A stretch of DNA of 33,855 nt from SIG437 sp045648985 (GCA_045648985.1 JAZROZ010000021.1:1-33855); one strand, 5' to 3'. Shown: positions 6,604-14,804, numbered from the stretch's first letter. Numbers and translations are program-made. The notes: generated by a model from the letters alone, not told the origin.

Positions 6604-8535
6604 ATGCTTACTGAAAATCAAATTAATCTCCTTCCGGAGAGAATTTATGAGCGACTGAATAAAATCAATACAGAATATTTAAAAAGTATTGGCAGAGTTT
6701 TAAAGAAAATCGGTGAGCTCAGGCCGAGTGATGTACATAGATTACAGCAGATGTATAATTATGGAGCAGATGTTGACAGGATTGTACGTGATTTAGCAAA
6801 AGCAAGTGAAAAAAATGCAGCAGAAATCTATGAGATATTTGACGTTGTAGCTAAAGAGAATTATGATTATGCGAAGCCTTTTTATAAAGCTAAGGGTATA
6901 GAGCATATTCCGTATGATGATAATGAAAAGCTGAAGACTTATGTAAACAGCATGGCAAAGCAAACGGTGGGGGAATATTTAAACCTCACACAGCATACAG
7001 CCTTTGCTGTGTTTGAAAAAGGTGGTAAGTCTATAGCTCCTCTGTTTGAGGCAAATAAAAATAAGCTTGCAACGTCTCTTTCTGATACATATACAAAGCT
7101 TGTTGACTATGCGGTGACAAAGGTACAGCTTGGAGAGGACAGCTATCAGAGTGCAGTGCGTGAAATTGTACAAGCTATGGCAAAAAGCGGTGTCAGGACT
7201 GTCGATTATGCTACGGGATATTCGAGAAGGCTTGACACAGCTGTCAGGCAGAATGTTCTCTGGGGCATTAAGCAGTGCAATCAAAACGTTGCGGATTTTG
7301 TTGGCGAAGAGTTCGGCGCAGATGGATATGAAATAAGCTATCACTCTTGTCCAAGACTTACACATGCCGATATGGCAGGTAAGCAATTTGCTATAGGCAA
7401 GGCCCGAACGATAAACGGCATTTATTATCCTTCGTTTTCTGAAGTTGAACATCTTTTAGAGGAATTTAACTGTCTTCACTTTAAATTTTCTGTTTTACTT
7501 GGAGTATCTCAGCCTGCGTACAGTAAAGAACAGCTTGGTGAACTTAAAGCAAACGACAACAGGACCTTTGAGTTTGAAGGAGAACAATACACACTTTATG
7601 AAGGGACTCAACTTCAAAGAGATGTTGAGACTGCTATTAGATATCATAGAGAGTTAGCCATTGCCGCTAAAGAAGCAGGTGCAGAAGACTTGCAAAGGCA
7701 GGTTCAATATAAGATTAATCAGCTGACAAATAAATATGCAGAACTTTCCAAAATTTCTGGACTGCCTACGAAGATTGAACGTATGCAAGTGAAGGGTTTT
7801 AGAAGTGTAAAAACTGAAAAGATTGAAAATGTTATTGATATAACGGAAAAAGGCAAATTTCAAAAGCTAACATATAGTGATGAAAAAGAATATAAAGAAT
7901 ATATTATGCCTAAATATAAAAAGCAAGGTATAACATCATACGAACACAATATTTTATGGGCGAAAGATGGAGGGTATATTCAAAATACAACTGGATATCC
8001 TGATATAAATGGATATATGAGAGGAATAAAATCAACACTCGATAATCCTAAGTGTAAAAAAACCATGGAAACGTTGATAAAAACAACATCAAATTGTAAG
8101 TTGGATAGCAACTACATTGGCTTTAGAAAGGTAGATGCATTATATTTACACGATGTCTTGGGAATAAAAGTTGATGGGTACATTAAAAAACATAAAGAAA
8201 AAAATAAAGGAATATGTACTATACCCAAAAACAAAGAGGCTGCACAGCACTTGGTTGAAGAAATTAATAAAATTGTTAAAAATGGAAACGGGAGTGTTAC
8301 GGATAAGGCTGTTACATCCATAAGCCTTTGCGAAAATATAAATTATTTTACTCACAGGGCAATCCAGTTTGAAATACAACTTCCAAAAGGGACAAGAGGA
8401 TTGATAACAGACAATATAGCTGAAAGTGAATTTATATCAAAACCTAATTCGTCTATTGACATAATTGGAGCAGAAGTGTATAATGATAATAGAAAGAGTT
8501 GTATTCGTATTTTTGCAAAAATTATTCAAGATTAG
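6604..8535 (+). CDS. Minor capsid protein with C-terminal ADP-ribosyltransferase domain
   Basis: 643 residues, beginning one base after the portal stop. Residues 1 to about 300 match phage minor capsid protein 2 (SPP1 Gp7-like), with the conserved ISYHSCPRLTHADMAGKQF segment near 244-262. The final 200 residues look like an ADP-ribosyltransferase of the R-S-E class: GYPDINGYMRG near 464-474, YIGFR with Arg508, TSIS at 571-574, the LPKGTRGL strand near 593-600, and an E607-S-E609 pair for the ExE site. Minor head proteins of this type can be ejected with the DNA, so the domain may modify a host protein early in infection or when released. Residues 300-400 form a helical, charged linker. The capsid part is confident; activity of the transferase is inferred from the motif set. 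Confidence 0.87.
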   Translation: MLTENQINLLPERIYERLNKINTEYLKSIGRVLKKIGELRPSDVHRLQQMYNYGADVDRIVRDLAKASEKNAAEIYEIFDVVAKENYDYAKPFYKAKGIEHIPYDDNEKLKTYVNSMAKQTVGEYLNLTQHTAFAVFEKGGKSIAPLFEANKNKLATSLSDTYTKLVDYAVTKVQLGEDSYQSAVREIVQAMAKSGVRTVDYATGYSRRLDTAVRQNVLWGIKQCNQNVADFVGEEFGADGYEISYHSCPRLTHADMAGKQFAIGKARTINGIYYPSFSEVEHLLEEFNCLHFKFSVLLGVSQPAYSKEQLGELKANDNRTFEFEGEQYTLYEGTQLQRDVETAIRYHRELAIAAKEAGAEDLQRQVQYKINQLTNKYAELSKISGLPTKIERMQVKGFRSVKTEKIENVIDITEKGKFQKLTYSDEKEYKEYIMPKYKKQGITSYEHNILWAKDGGYIQNTTGYPDINGYMRGIKSTLDNPKCKKTMETLIKTTSNCKLDSNYIGFRKVDALYLHDVLGIKVDGYIKKHKEKNKGICTIPKNKEAAQHLVEEINKIVKNGNGSVTDKAVTSISLCENINYFTHRAIQFEIQLPKGTRGLITDNIAESEFISKPNSSIDIIGAEVYNDNRKSCIRIFAKIIQD

Positions 8536-8558
8536 GCGGGAATAGAGGTGTTATATAA

Positions 8559-8879
8559 GTGGAAAATGTAAGACAGATACTGTATTCCATATTTTCTAAT
8601 GAAGCTATAGAATTTGCGGCTTTTACCCAAAAGGGAAACACTCCAGGTTATGTTTTTAAGAATGGGGAATGGGAATATTACGATAAGAAGTTTCCACTTG
8701 ACAAGATTGAGAATCATGGAGTAGACACTTATACACAAGCCAATAGAGATAGATTTTTTAAAGAGGTTAACAAGCTAATTGTGAATAAAAAGAGTAAAGA
8801 CAATCTTTTGTATCAGGGACAGAATGAAAATGAAAAATTTGCTGTGCTACATTTTTACTACACAAAGACAATTATGTAA
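8559..8879 (+). CDS. Unknown protein after the capsid-ADP-ribosyltransferase gene
   Basis: 106 residues from a GTG at 8559 with AGAGGTG upstream. Soluble, mixed alpha/beta composition with a WEYYDKKFPLDKI segment; no membrane segment, cysteine cluster or known motif. It follows the toxin-like domain by 23 bases and is closed by its own terminator. This is the layout of an effector with a partner or immunity gene, but phage heads also carry small genes here. No function is assigned. Confidence 0.65.
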   Translation: MENVRQILYSIFSNEAIEFAAFTQKGNTPGYVFKNGEWEYYDKKFPLDKIENHGVDTYTQANRDRFFKEVNKLIVNKKSKDNLLYQGQNENEKFAVLHFYYTKTIM

Positions 8880-8916
8880 TACCACCTACCAAATGAGGTA
8901 AGGTGGTATTTTTATG
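8878..8916 (+). terminator. Hairpin terminator inside the head operon
   Basis: Perfect 10-bp arms (8878-8887 and 8901-8910), starting within the stop codon of the preceding gene, followed by a short T run. If active, it would attenuate transcription from packaging genes into scaffold and capsid genes. No clear promoter was found just downstream, so it may be partial or act as an RNA-processing hairpin. Confidence 0.55.
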
Positions 8917-8933
8917 CCCGGAAGGAGATAAAT

Positions 8934-9110
8934 ATGAGAAGTTTTATAAACGAAGAAAACATTGAAATGGTAGAGATGCCAAGAGATGAATTTGACTGCC
9001 TGCTTGCTAAAACAAAAGAAGAAGGTTATTCAACGGGAATCCTTTTAAGGCAAAAGTTTGAAGCAGCATCGGCTCTAATGACAGCAGCTGCTAAACTACT
9101 TAGATTATAG
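8934..9110 (+). CDS. Small phage protein of unknown function (58 aa)
   Basis: ATG 8934 behind a strong GGAAGGAGA. The 58-residue product starts with an acidic region (NEENIEMVEMPRDEF) and ends in an alanine-rich helix (AASALMTAAAKLL). No motif was recognised. Spacing, ribosome site and tight packing with the following HTH gene support it as real. Confidence 0.6.
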   Translation: MRSFINEENIEMVEMPRDEFDCLLAKTKEEGYSTGILLRQKFEAASALMTAAAKLLRL

Positions 9111-9121
9111 GGGGAAATAAT

Positions 9122-9343
9122 ATGGTAAACACGAGAAAGCTAAGAGCAAGAATTATTGAAAAGGGAATGACGTATGAGGAAATGTCTCAAATGCTGGGGA
9201 TATCATCCTGCACGTTCGGTAAAAAAATTAGAAATATTGCAGAGATGTCCCTCTCTGAGGCTGAACTAATTATAAAAATATTGAATATTCCAATGCAGGA
9301 CGTATTGGAGTATTTTTTTTATGATACAGACTTTAATAATTAA
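9122..9343 (+). CDS. Small helix-turn-helix protein (Cro/DUF739-like)
   Basis: 73 residues, ATG 9122 behind AGGGGG. Almost the whole protein is an XRE-like HTH: MTYEEMSQMLGISSCTFGKKI forms the two helices and turn, then a SLSEAELIIKILNI helix as in DUF739/Cro-type phage proteins. Such a regulator inside a structural operon is unusual. It may adjust late transcription or be a leftover from an inserted module with the neighbouring 9385 gene. Confidence 0.75.
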   Translation: MVNTRKLRARIIEKGMTYEEMSQMLGISSCTFGKKIRNIAEMSLSEAELIIKILNIPMQDVLEYFFYDTDFNN

Positions 9344-9384
9344 ATATTAAAGAAGATTGTTAATGCCAGGAAGGGAGAAAGTAA

Positions 9385-9753
9385 ATGAGAAATTACATAC
9401 CTTCACGAAACAATATGTATAAGCTGCCACACAATACATATATGCAGATGCTGTATCTTCTTCGTGATTATGAGAGAATTAAGAAGGAGAATATCTGGAG
9501 ACCTGATAATAAAAAAGCTTATGCAGGTATATGCCAAGCGGTAGAGGCAACTATGGTATTGCTTGCAACAGATTATAAGAAAAGAAGCTCAACGTATGGG
9601 AAATTTGACCCGTACAGAGCTTTTTTTGATTATTGTTATTTTTCATATATGTTTGCAAGGAAAAACTCAGAAAGTGCAGCAAGTAAGAGTGCATGGAGCT
9701 TATACAAATCAAAATTTGCTTATCTTTTGGCTGAAAAGCTGAAGTTAATATGA
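9385..9753 (+). CDS. Phage protein of unknown function, paralogue of the pre-terminase gene
   Basis: 122 residues, ATG 9385 behind GGAAGGGAGA. Shares the N-terminal HNTYMQMLYLLRDYER-type pattern and the C-terminal W.LYK.KFA..LAEKL pattern with the product of 3043-3486, but lacks the insert. Basic and helical. The pair of an HTH gene followed by this protein, sitting between minor capsid and scaffold genes, looks like a repeated regulatory module. No function is assigned. Confidence 0.65.
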   Translation: MRNYIPSRNNMYKLPHNTYMQMLYLLRDYERIKKENIWRPDNKKAYAGICQAVEATMVLLATDYKKRSSTYGKFDPYRAFFDYCYFSYMFARKNSESAASKSAWSLYKSKFAYLLAEKLKLI

Positions 9754-9829
9754 AAATTGGGCGGAATCCCGAAAAACTATCAATCCGATGCAGAAAGAAA
9801 CTGCGACAACAAACTGAAAGGAGACATAA

Positions 9830-10393
9830 ATGACAAGAGAAGATTTAAGGGGTATTATTGCAGAAATTACAGATGAACAGCTTAAAGCGATACTTGATAT
9901 CAATACAGCTGACATTGGTAAAGCAAAAAAGGACGTTGAGAGTCTAAATGAAAAAGTAGAGTCTCTTTCGACTGACAATGAAACCTTAAAAGAAAAAATC
10001 ACCGAACTGACAAAGGCGGCAGAGAGTGGTGCTGATTATAAACAGCAGCTTGAAGAATTGCAGAAAACTATTAAAGAGAAAGACGAAGCAGACAAGCTCG
10101 CTAAAGAGGATGCTCTTTTAACTTCTGCTATCGAGGAATGTTTCGGTGAGAAGAAGTTTACATCTGATTATGTCAGAGAAGGAATAATCGCTGACATGAA
10201 AAAAGAAATTGCTAAACCTGAAAATAAAGGCAAGGGATATAGTGAATTATTTGAAACACTCACAAAGGATAAGGCAGGGATATTTGCTAATCCTAATCCG
10301 CCTGCTGATGTAACAGGACTGGGCAATTTTGAAACAAACGCATCAGAGAATGCCATGAGGGCAGTTATGGGACTTGGCCCAATTAAAGAATAA
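9830..10393 (+). CDS. Capsid scaffolding protein (phage Gp20 family)
   Basis: 187 residues, ATG 9830 behind AAAGGAG. A long charged coiled coil (about residues 35-95) is followed by the EKKFTSDYVREGI and KDKAGIFANPNPP segments typical of Phage_GP20 scaffolds, with a short C-terminal GLGP tail for contact with the capsid. It guides prohead assembly and leaves before DNA packaging. Directly upstream of the major capsid gene, as expected. Confidence 0.9.
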   Translation: MTREDLRGIIAEITDEQLKAILDINTADIGKAKKDVESLNEKVESLSTDNETLKEKITELTKAAESGADYKQQLEELQKTIKEKDEADKLAKEDALLTSAIEECFGEKKFTSDYVREGIIADMKKEIAKPENKGKGYSELFETLTKDKAGIFANPNPPADVTGLGNFETNASENAMRAVMGLGPIKE

Positions 10394-10407
10394 GAAAGGA
10401 AGATTAT

Positions 10408-11277
10408 ATGCCAAATAATATTGTACTTGCAAAAAATTATGTAAGCCTTTTAGATGAGGTTTATAAAAACGCATCGGTTACAGCTGATTTGATTGCACCT
10501 AGTGAACTTGTAAAAGCAGGCAGCAATGCAAAATCAGTACTTTATCCGATGATTTCGTTAAATGGACTTGGAGATTACGACAGAAACAGCGGTTATACTG
10601 ATGGTTCTGTAAACGTTCAGTGGGAAGAAATCACTTTCAGCTATGACAGAGGCACAAAAATTTCTGTTGATGCTATGGATAATCAGGAAAGTTTTGATAT
10701 AGCATTTGGCAGAGCCGGAGCAGAACTTGTCAGAACAAAAGTTGTTCCTGAAGGTGATGCTTATACCTTTGCTAAAATTGCAGCTGCAGAAGGAATTTCA
10801 AGTGCAGCTGGAGCTACATTTGCAGACGGTGCAGCATTTTTAAGTGCTGTAGCTGAAGCTCAGAGTAAGATGGACGAGGATGAAGTGCCTTATGAAGGAA
10901 GAATCCTTTATGCTACACCTACACTTATGAGAGCGGTATCTCAGCTTGATACAACTAAATCAAGAGAGATTTTAGATGGCTTTGCGAAGATCGTTAAAGT
11001 TCCGCAGACTCGTTTCTATACAAAGATTGAATTACTCACAGGTAAAGAAGGAGAGCTTGATGGTGGCTTTAGAAAGGCTACTGACGGCAACGACATCAAC
11101 TTTATGATTATTCATAAAGATGCTGTTGTGAAAATTGATAAGCATGTTGTAGGTAATGTAATTTCACCTGCTAATAACCCAAATGCTGACAGCTACATCT
11201 TAAAGTACAGAAAGTATGGAGAAGTAGATGTAATGAAGAATAAGGCTGCAGGAATATACCTCTCCTGCAAAGGTTAA
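10408..11277 (+). CDS. Major capsid protein
   Basis: 289 residues, ATG 10408 behind GAAAGGAAG. HK97-fold features of the Gp20-scaffold phage group: LAKNYVSLLDEVYKN start, the SLNGLGDYDRNSGY loop, TFSYDRGTKISVDAMDNQE, GAELVRTKVVPEGDAY, and a C-terminal LKYRKYGEVDVMKNKAAGIY strand. No prohead protease gene is seen, consistent with a capsid that is not cleaved. It forms the icosahedral shell. Confidence 0.93.
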   Translation: MPNNIVLAKNYVSLLDEVYKNASVTADLIAPSELVKAGSNAKSVLYPMISLNGLGDYDRNSGYTDGSVNVQWEEITFSYDRGTKISVDAMDNQESFDIAFGRAGAELVRTKVVPEGDAYTFAKIAAAEGISSAAGATFADGAAFLSAVAEAQSKMDEDEVPYEGRILYATPTLMRAVSQLDTTKSREILDGFAKIVKVPQTRFYTKIELLTGKEGELDGGFRKATDGNDINFMIIHKDAVVKIDKHVVGNVISPANNPNADSYILKYRKYGEVDVMKNKAAGIYLSCKG

Positions 11278-11290
11278 GGAGGAATGAATC

Positions 11291-11374
11291 ATGGCAAAAA
11301 CAGTAGGAAAATCATATGGTAAGAAATCAAAGCCTTCGGGCGGTGAAAAAGCTCCAAAGGGCGATAAAGAATAG
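11291..11374 (+). CDS. Tiny basic phage protein (27 aa)
   Basis: ATG 11291 with AAGGAGG 8 bases upstream, ending at TAG 11372-11374. The product is Lys/Gly/Ser rich (MAKTVGKSYGKKSKPSGG...). Short Lys/Gly-rich proteins directly after the capsid gene occur in many Firmicutes phages. Its stop codon lies in a hairpin that also holds the next gene's ribosome site, so the two are probably coupled. Confidence 0.6.
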   Translation: MAKTVGKSYGKKSKPSGGEKAPKGDKE

Positions 11375-11390
11375 GGGGGTGAACCCCTAT
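11371..11390 (+). promoter_or_regulatory. Hairpin covering the ribosome site of the connector gene
   Basis: Perfect 7-bp arms (ATAGGGG at 11371-11377, CCCCTAT at 11384-11390) with a 6-base loop enclose the TAG stop of the 27-residue gene, the GGGGGGTGA ribosome site and the first two bases of the next ATG at 11389. Translation of the small gene should open the hairpin, a classic translational-coupling layout. Confidence 0.5.
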
Positions 11391-11766
11391 GTATCTCACT
11401 TATGAGGAATTTAAAGACATGGGCGGAGCGCTCTGCCAGGCTGCTTTTGAAAGAGTTCAGTTTGAAGCAGAAATGCAAGTCTGTGCAGACACATTTAAAA
11501 GGATGTACAATGTTGATGAAGATACTCGCAGCATTATAAAACAGTGTCTTACAAAAATTATAGGTTTGCTTGATAAAAAAGAAAAACATTTAACGGAAGG
11601 CACTGTAACATCATTTTCACATGATGGTCTTTCGCAGTCATTAAAGGTGCCGGATAGTAAAGAAGTGATGGTAGAGATCTCGAGGATTATTCGCACATAT
11701 CTTTCGCAGCGAACAGATATAAATGGCACACCACTATTATATTTAGGGGTGAGCTCAAATGATTAA
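11389..11766 (+). CDS. Head-tail connector (adaptor) protein
   Basis: 125 residues, ATG 11389 with GGGGGGTGA inside the hairpin described at 11371-11390. An all-helical N-terminal half (YEEFKDMGGALCQAAFERVQFEAE) and position right after the capsid gene match Gp6/adaptor-type connectors that dock on the portal ring. Overlaps the next gene by 8 bases. Confidence 0.75.
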   Translation: MYLTYEEFKDMGGALCQAAFERVQFEAEMQVCADTFKRMYNVDEDTRSIIKQCLTKIIGLLDKKEKHLTEGTVTSFSHDGLSQSLKVPDSKEVMVEISRIIRTYLSQRTDINGTPLLYLGVSSND

Positions 11767-12145
11767 TCCGACATTTATCCACACAATTACTCTATTTCAT
11801 CAGGTAAAAGATATTAACAATCCAAGAAGTGCGCCCATATGGGAAAAAACAGTTTACGAAGGGTGTTATTTTGGTGCAGAAACTGTGAAGCAAGTGAATG
11901 GCACACAGGTATCACAAGCTAATAACTTTATTTGTCGTATTCCTGTAGGAAACGATAATGAAGTTAACATTTCTCCCGGTGATATCGTTGCCAAAGGTAA
12001 AGTTTTAGATGTAATTGAAGACGTAGCGGGCAAACGTACTTCAGATTTTTTGAATAAGCATCAGGGGATTACCTTTACCGTGCGTACGGTTTCTTATAAT
12101 ACTGTGCTTGATTTTGCTAAACATATACGAGTTTCGGGGGTGTAG
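11759..12145 (+). CDS. Head closure protein (DUF6751-like)
   Basis: 128 residues, ATG 11759. Begins with a HTITLFHQVKD strand, then YEGCYFG...V and SPGDIVAKG segments of the DUF6751/head-tail stopper type, which plug the portal after packaging. The second in the usual connector, closure, tail-completion, tail-terminator series. Confidence 0.75.
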   Translation: MINPTFIHTITLFHQVKDINNPRSAPIWEKTVYEGCYFGAETVKQVNGTQVSQANNFICRIPVGNDNEVNISPGDIVAKGKVLDVIEDVAGKRTSDFLNKHQGITFTVRTVSYNTVLDFAKHIRVSGV

Positions 12146-12147
12146 AT

Positions 12148-12585
12148 TTGAGTGCATCTATAGACGTGAAAATAAACATTCCCGAAAAGCTCGCAAAAGT
12201 GCGTGATAAAAAATTCTGGTTGTTCGGAGCAAATGAGTGGCACAGACTTATCTCTCCTTATGTACCATTTGAAACAGGAACCCTTGATGAAACTGTAAGA
12301 ATAAAAGCTGATGAACTTAACGGAAGTATTGAGTATTATGCATCGCACGCACATTACCAATACGAAGGAAAGGTTATGGGCCCGAACTTCTATTCGTCTG
12401 ATTATGGTTTTTGGTCTCCTCCGGGAGAAAAGAAACACTATACAGGAGAAAATCTTACATATCACAATAAGCATCCGCTATCGTCTGCGCATTGGGACAA
12501 AGCGGCAGAGCCTACGCAAAAGCCAAAGCTTATTGATTCGATGCAATCATACGTAAACAGTGGGAGGTTAAACTTAAATGACTAA
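12148..12585 (+). CDS. Minor capsid / tail completion protein
   Basis: 145 residues, TTG start at 12148 behind GGGGGTG. VPFETGTLDETV followed by YASHAHYQYEGK and HPLSSAHWDKAA is the signature of phage minor capsid protein PF11114 (HK97 Gp10-like fold), which completes the neck or tail end. Overlaps the next gene by 8 bases. Confidence 0.85.
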   Translation: MSASIDVKINIPEKLAKVRDKKFWLFGANEWHRLISPYVPFETGTLDETVRIKADELNGSIEYYASHAHYQYEGKVMGPNFYSSDYGFWSPPGEKKHYTGENLTYHNKHPLSSAHWDKAAEPTQKPKLIDSMQSYVNSGRLNLND

Positions 12586-13015
12586 TAAATATCAGGCCGT
12601 AATGGATTTGATTAACACATGTCCCTTAGTAGGATATGATGTGTATTTTAATTTTATTGATGAGACAAATAATGACGGAAATACGACCTTAGCGACAGTT
12701 CCTTATGGTCAGGTAGTCAAAAGATATGTTGATGGAGAAAAGCTTATGAAAATGCAGTTTGAAATCCGTCAGGTTAAGCCTCTTGCTACCTACAGTAATA
12801 CTACTGCAAATACAGACCAGATGCAACTTGTTCAGGAGTTCCTTGATTGGATTAATGAACAAGGGAAACTAAAAAATTATCCACAGTGGGACAACTGCGA
12901 GATTATAAGTATGAGCACGCCTGAAGAAGTGAAAACTCCTTCGATGCTTGGCGTAAGTGATGAGGGAATGCTATATGCGTTCCCTTTTGAAATTATCTAT
13001 ATAGAAAGGAATTGA
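12578..13015 (+). CDS. Minor capsid protein 3-like tail terminator
   Basis: 145 residues, ATG 12578 behind GGGAGG. The VKRYVDGEKLMKMQFEIR strand and QEFLDWINEQGK helix, with a final AFPFEIIYIER strand, match the PF12691-type protein that caps the tail tube in siphoviruses. Position just before the major tail protein supports this. Confidence 0.82.
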   Translation: MTNKYQAVMDLINTCPLVGYDVYFNFIDETNNDGNTTLATVPYGQVVKRYVDGEKLMKMQFEIRQVKPLATYSNTTANTDQMQLVQEFLDWINEQGKLKNYPQWDNCEIISMSTPEEVKTPSMLGVSDEGMLYAFPFEIIYIERN

Positions 13016-13019
13016 TAAA

Positions 13020-13535
13020 ATGCCGGAAAGAGAATTAATAAAGAGAGCCGATAAAAAAGCCTTCTGGGGTGTTCCGGGAGAAGGCGAGGCTACTTTTACA
13101 AGAATGAGAGGATTCACAGAGCTTTCAGGCTCGAAAAATCCTATTGAATATTCAAGACAATATGTTGATGAACAGTTTGAAAGTACTGATGTTATTGGTT
13201 ATTCTCCTTCGTGGAGCTTTGCTTTTGACGAGTTTACAAATGATGCTGTTCTTACTGATATTGTTGACATTTTAGACGGTGAAAAGCTTGGCACAGATGC
13301 ACAGCGTGAAATCGTATTCGTTGACTTTTCAAAAGCTGTCGGCGGAGGATTTAAAGCCGTTAAAAGAACATTTGCTGTTATTGGTGATTCTGAAGCAGAC
13401 GGTTCAGAAGCATATACATACAGCGGAAATCTTCGCGTTGTAGGAAGCCGTGTTGATGGTGTAGCTACCATTGCAGACGGCGAAGATGCAGATAGCGTTC
13501 AGACTATTACATTTGCTGAAGGTGCAGCAGAGTAA
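13020..13535 (+). CDS. Major tail (tube) protein
   Basis: 171 residues, ATG 13020 behind GAAAGGA. Beta-rich; the GEGEATFTRMRGFTELSG start and the long central loop with IEYSRQYVDEQFE fit siphovirus tail-tube proteins. An acidic C-terminus follows. A terminator-like hairpin follows 30 bases after the stop. Polymerises into the tail tube, with length set by the tape measure. Confidence 0.88.
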   Translation: MPERELIKRADKKAFWGVPGEGEATFTRMRGFTELSGSKNPIEYSRQYVDEQFESTDVIGYSPSWSFAFDEFTNDAVLTDIVDILDGEKLGTDAQREIVFVDFSKAVGGGFKAVKRTFAVIGDSEADGSEAYTYSGNLRVVGSRVDGVATIADGEDADSVQTITFAEGAAE

Positions 13536-13561
13536 TTGAAGCTTTGATGCTATCTTAAAGT

Positions 13562-13598
13562 AATGGGCGGATTTGAGTATCCGCCCTTACAGTTTTAT
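13562..13598 (+). terminator. Hairpin after the major tail gene
   Basis: 8-bp GC-rich arms (GGGCGGAT 13565-13572, ATCCGCCC 13579-13586) with a weak T-rich tail. Likely a partial terminator that keeps tail-tube mRNA more abundant than downstream tail genes. Confidence 0.55.
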
Positions 13599-13599
13599 G

Positions 13600-13778
13600 A
13601 AAAATTATTACTTTTAATTTGTTGTGCAATTTTGTTTGTAAATATAACTACAATAACTAACGTTAAAAAACTATTGAAATAATGAGGAATATGCCTCATA
13701 AAAGAAACATGAATTTGAAATCGAAATACCATCTTGCAAAAGGGTATTTTATTATAAATAATTTAAGGAGATAAGGCT
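13600..13778 (+). promoter_or_regulatory. Non-coding gap before the tail chaperone genes
   Basis: Two further small hairpins occur here: ATGAGG/CCTCAT (13682-13699) and AAATACC/GGTATTT (13724-13749), the latter followed by an AT-rich stretch and then AAGGAGATAAGG for the next gene. No ORF is supported. A leader or attenuator for the chaperone operon is possible; no consensus promoter is clear. Confidence 0.3.
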
Positions 13779-14198
13779 ATGAAAAAAACAGTAACAAAAT
13801 TAGAGTACACAGAAAAGCATCATTTGATTGAGGTTGATGGAATCGAATATGAAATTCCACAGAGAACAGGAGCTTTAGATGAGCTGATTAAGGTCCATGA
13901 TGAGAAAATTAAAGAAAGAACGGAATATGAAAACAATTACGATACTTTGTGTATCTTATTTGGTAAGGAAAATGCTAAAAAAATGTTCCCGGATAAAAAG
14001 ACAACCAATCTTGACAAGCTTTCAAAGTGTGTGAAGCTTTCAATGAGCCTTTATATGGCAGATTACTATGCTATGCAGGAAGAAGAGGTTAATAAAAAAT
14101 TAAAAGCTGTTGAGCCTACACTTAAAATGGTAGAACAGGCAGGCAAGGCTCTTGATTTAACGGATACAAGGAAAACTCCGGCCAAGAAGAGAAAATGA
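13779..14198 (+). CDS. Tail assembly chaperone
   Basis: 139 residues, ATG 13779 behind AAGGAG. A short beta start (HHLIEVDGIEYEI) followed by helices (ELIKVHDEKIKERTEYENNY) and a basic AKKRK tail. Position between tail tube and Gp15/tape measure marks it as the chaperone that coats the tape measure. Its stop overlaps the next start as ATGA. Confidence 0.75.
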   Translation: MKKTVTKLEYTEKHHLIEVDGIEYEIPQRTGALDELIKVHDEKIKERTEYENNYDTLCILFGKENAKKMFPDKKTTNLDKLSKCVKLSMSLYMADYYAMQEEEVNKKLKAVEPTLKMVEQAGKALDLTDTRKTPAKKRK

Positions 14199-14764
14199 GT
14201 CTGCTTACAGAAAAACTTCCAACAGAGCTTATAATTTGCGGTGAAAAGTGCCCTATTAATACAGACTTTCGTGTGTGGATAAAATTCACTCAGATATTAA
14301 AAGGTAAAGAAGACCTTTATGAAAAGACACTTCAGGTTTTTTCGCTGATATTTCCTGAGAAGCTTCCGAAGAATATGGGGGAAGCTTTAAAAGAGATTAT
14401 GGCATTTTATTCTCCTGTTTCATTAAAGGGAACGAAGGGCAAGAAAACGCAAGGCAGGAGTATATATGACTATGACTATGACGGTGAGATGATTGCCGCT
14501 GCGTTTATGCAGCAATACGGGATAAATTTATCAGAGTGCGATATGCATTGGCATATGTTCAGAGCATACTTTGATAACCTATCTGATGAGACACGTTTTG
14601 TTAAAGTTTTAGGCTACAGAAGTGTTAAGCTTTCGTCTATTAAGGATAAACAAATGAAAAAGCATTATGCTGAAATGAAGGCTCTTTATAAACTGCCTGA
14701 CAACCGAACAGAAAGCCAAAAAGAAGAGGCTCTTAATAATTCCTTTGCGGATATGTTTATATAA
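14195..14764 (+). CDS. Phage Gp15-family tail protein (chaperone partner)
   Basis: 189 residues, ATG 14195 overlapping the previous stop by 4 bases. Features of Bacteriophage Gp15 (PF06854): FRVWIKF near the start, SIYDYDYDGEMIAAAFMQQYGI in the middle, MHWHMFRAYFDNL and the KVLGYRSV segment near the end. Works with the upstream chaperone in tail assembly. A programmed frameshift joining the two is possible in this class of genes, but I see no strong slippery heptamer. Confidence 0.88.
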   Translation: MSLLTEKLPTELIICGEKCPINTDFRVWIKFTQILKGKEDLYEKTLQVFSLIFPEKLPKNMGEALKEIMAFYSPVSLKGTKGKKTQGRSIYDYDYDGEMIAAAFMQQYGINLSECDMHWHMFRAYFDNLSDETRFVKVLGYRSVKLSSIKDKQMKKHYAEMKALYKLPDNRTESQKEEALNNSFADMFI

Positions 14765-14770
14765 AAAGTG

Positions 14771-14799
14771 TTGCAAAAGACAATATTTTGTAATATAAT
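14771..14799 (+). promoter_or_regulatory. Consensus promoter of the structured RNA
   Basis: TTGCAA (14771-14776), a 17-base spacer and TATAAT (14794-14799). Start predicted near 14805, directly before the 5' arm of the long RNA hairpin. An independent housekeeping-type promoter inside a phage late operon suggests expression in the lysogen. Confidence 0.8.
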
Positions 14800-14804
14800 G
14801 GAAG

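Noticed and set aside
13779..14764. Programmed frameshift fusing chaperone and Gp15
   Set aside because: The genes overlap by ATGA and each has a plausible start; no convincing slippery heptamer was seen.
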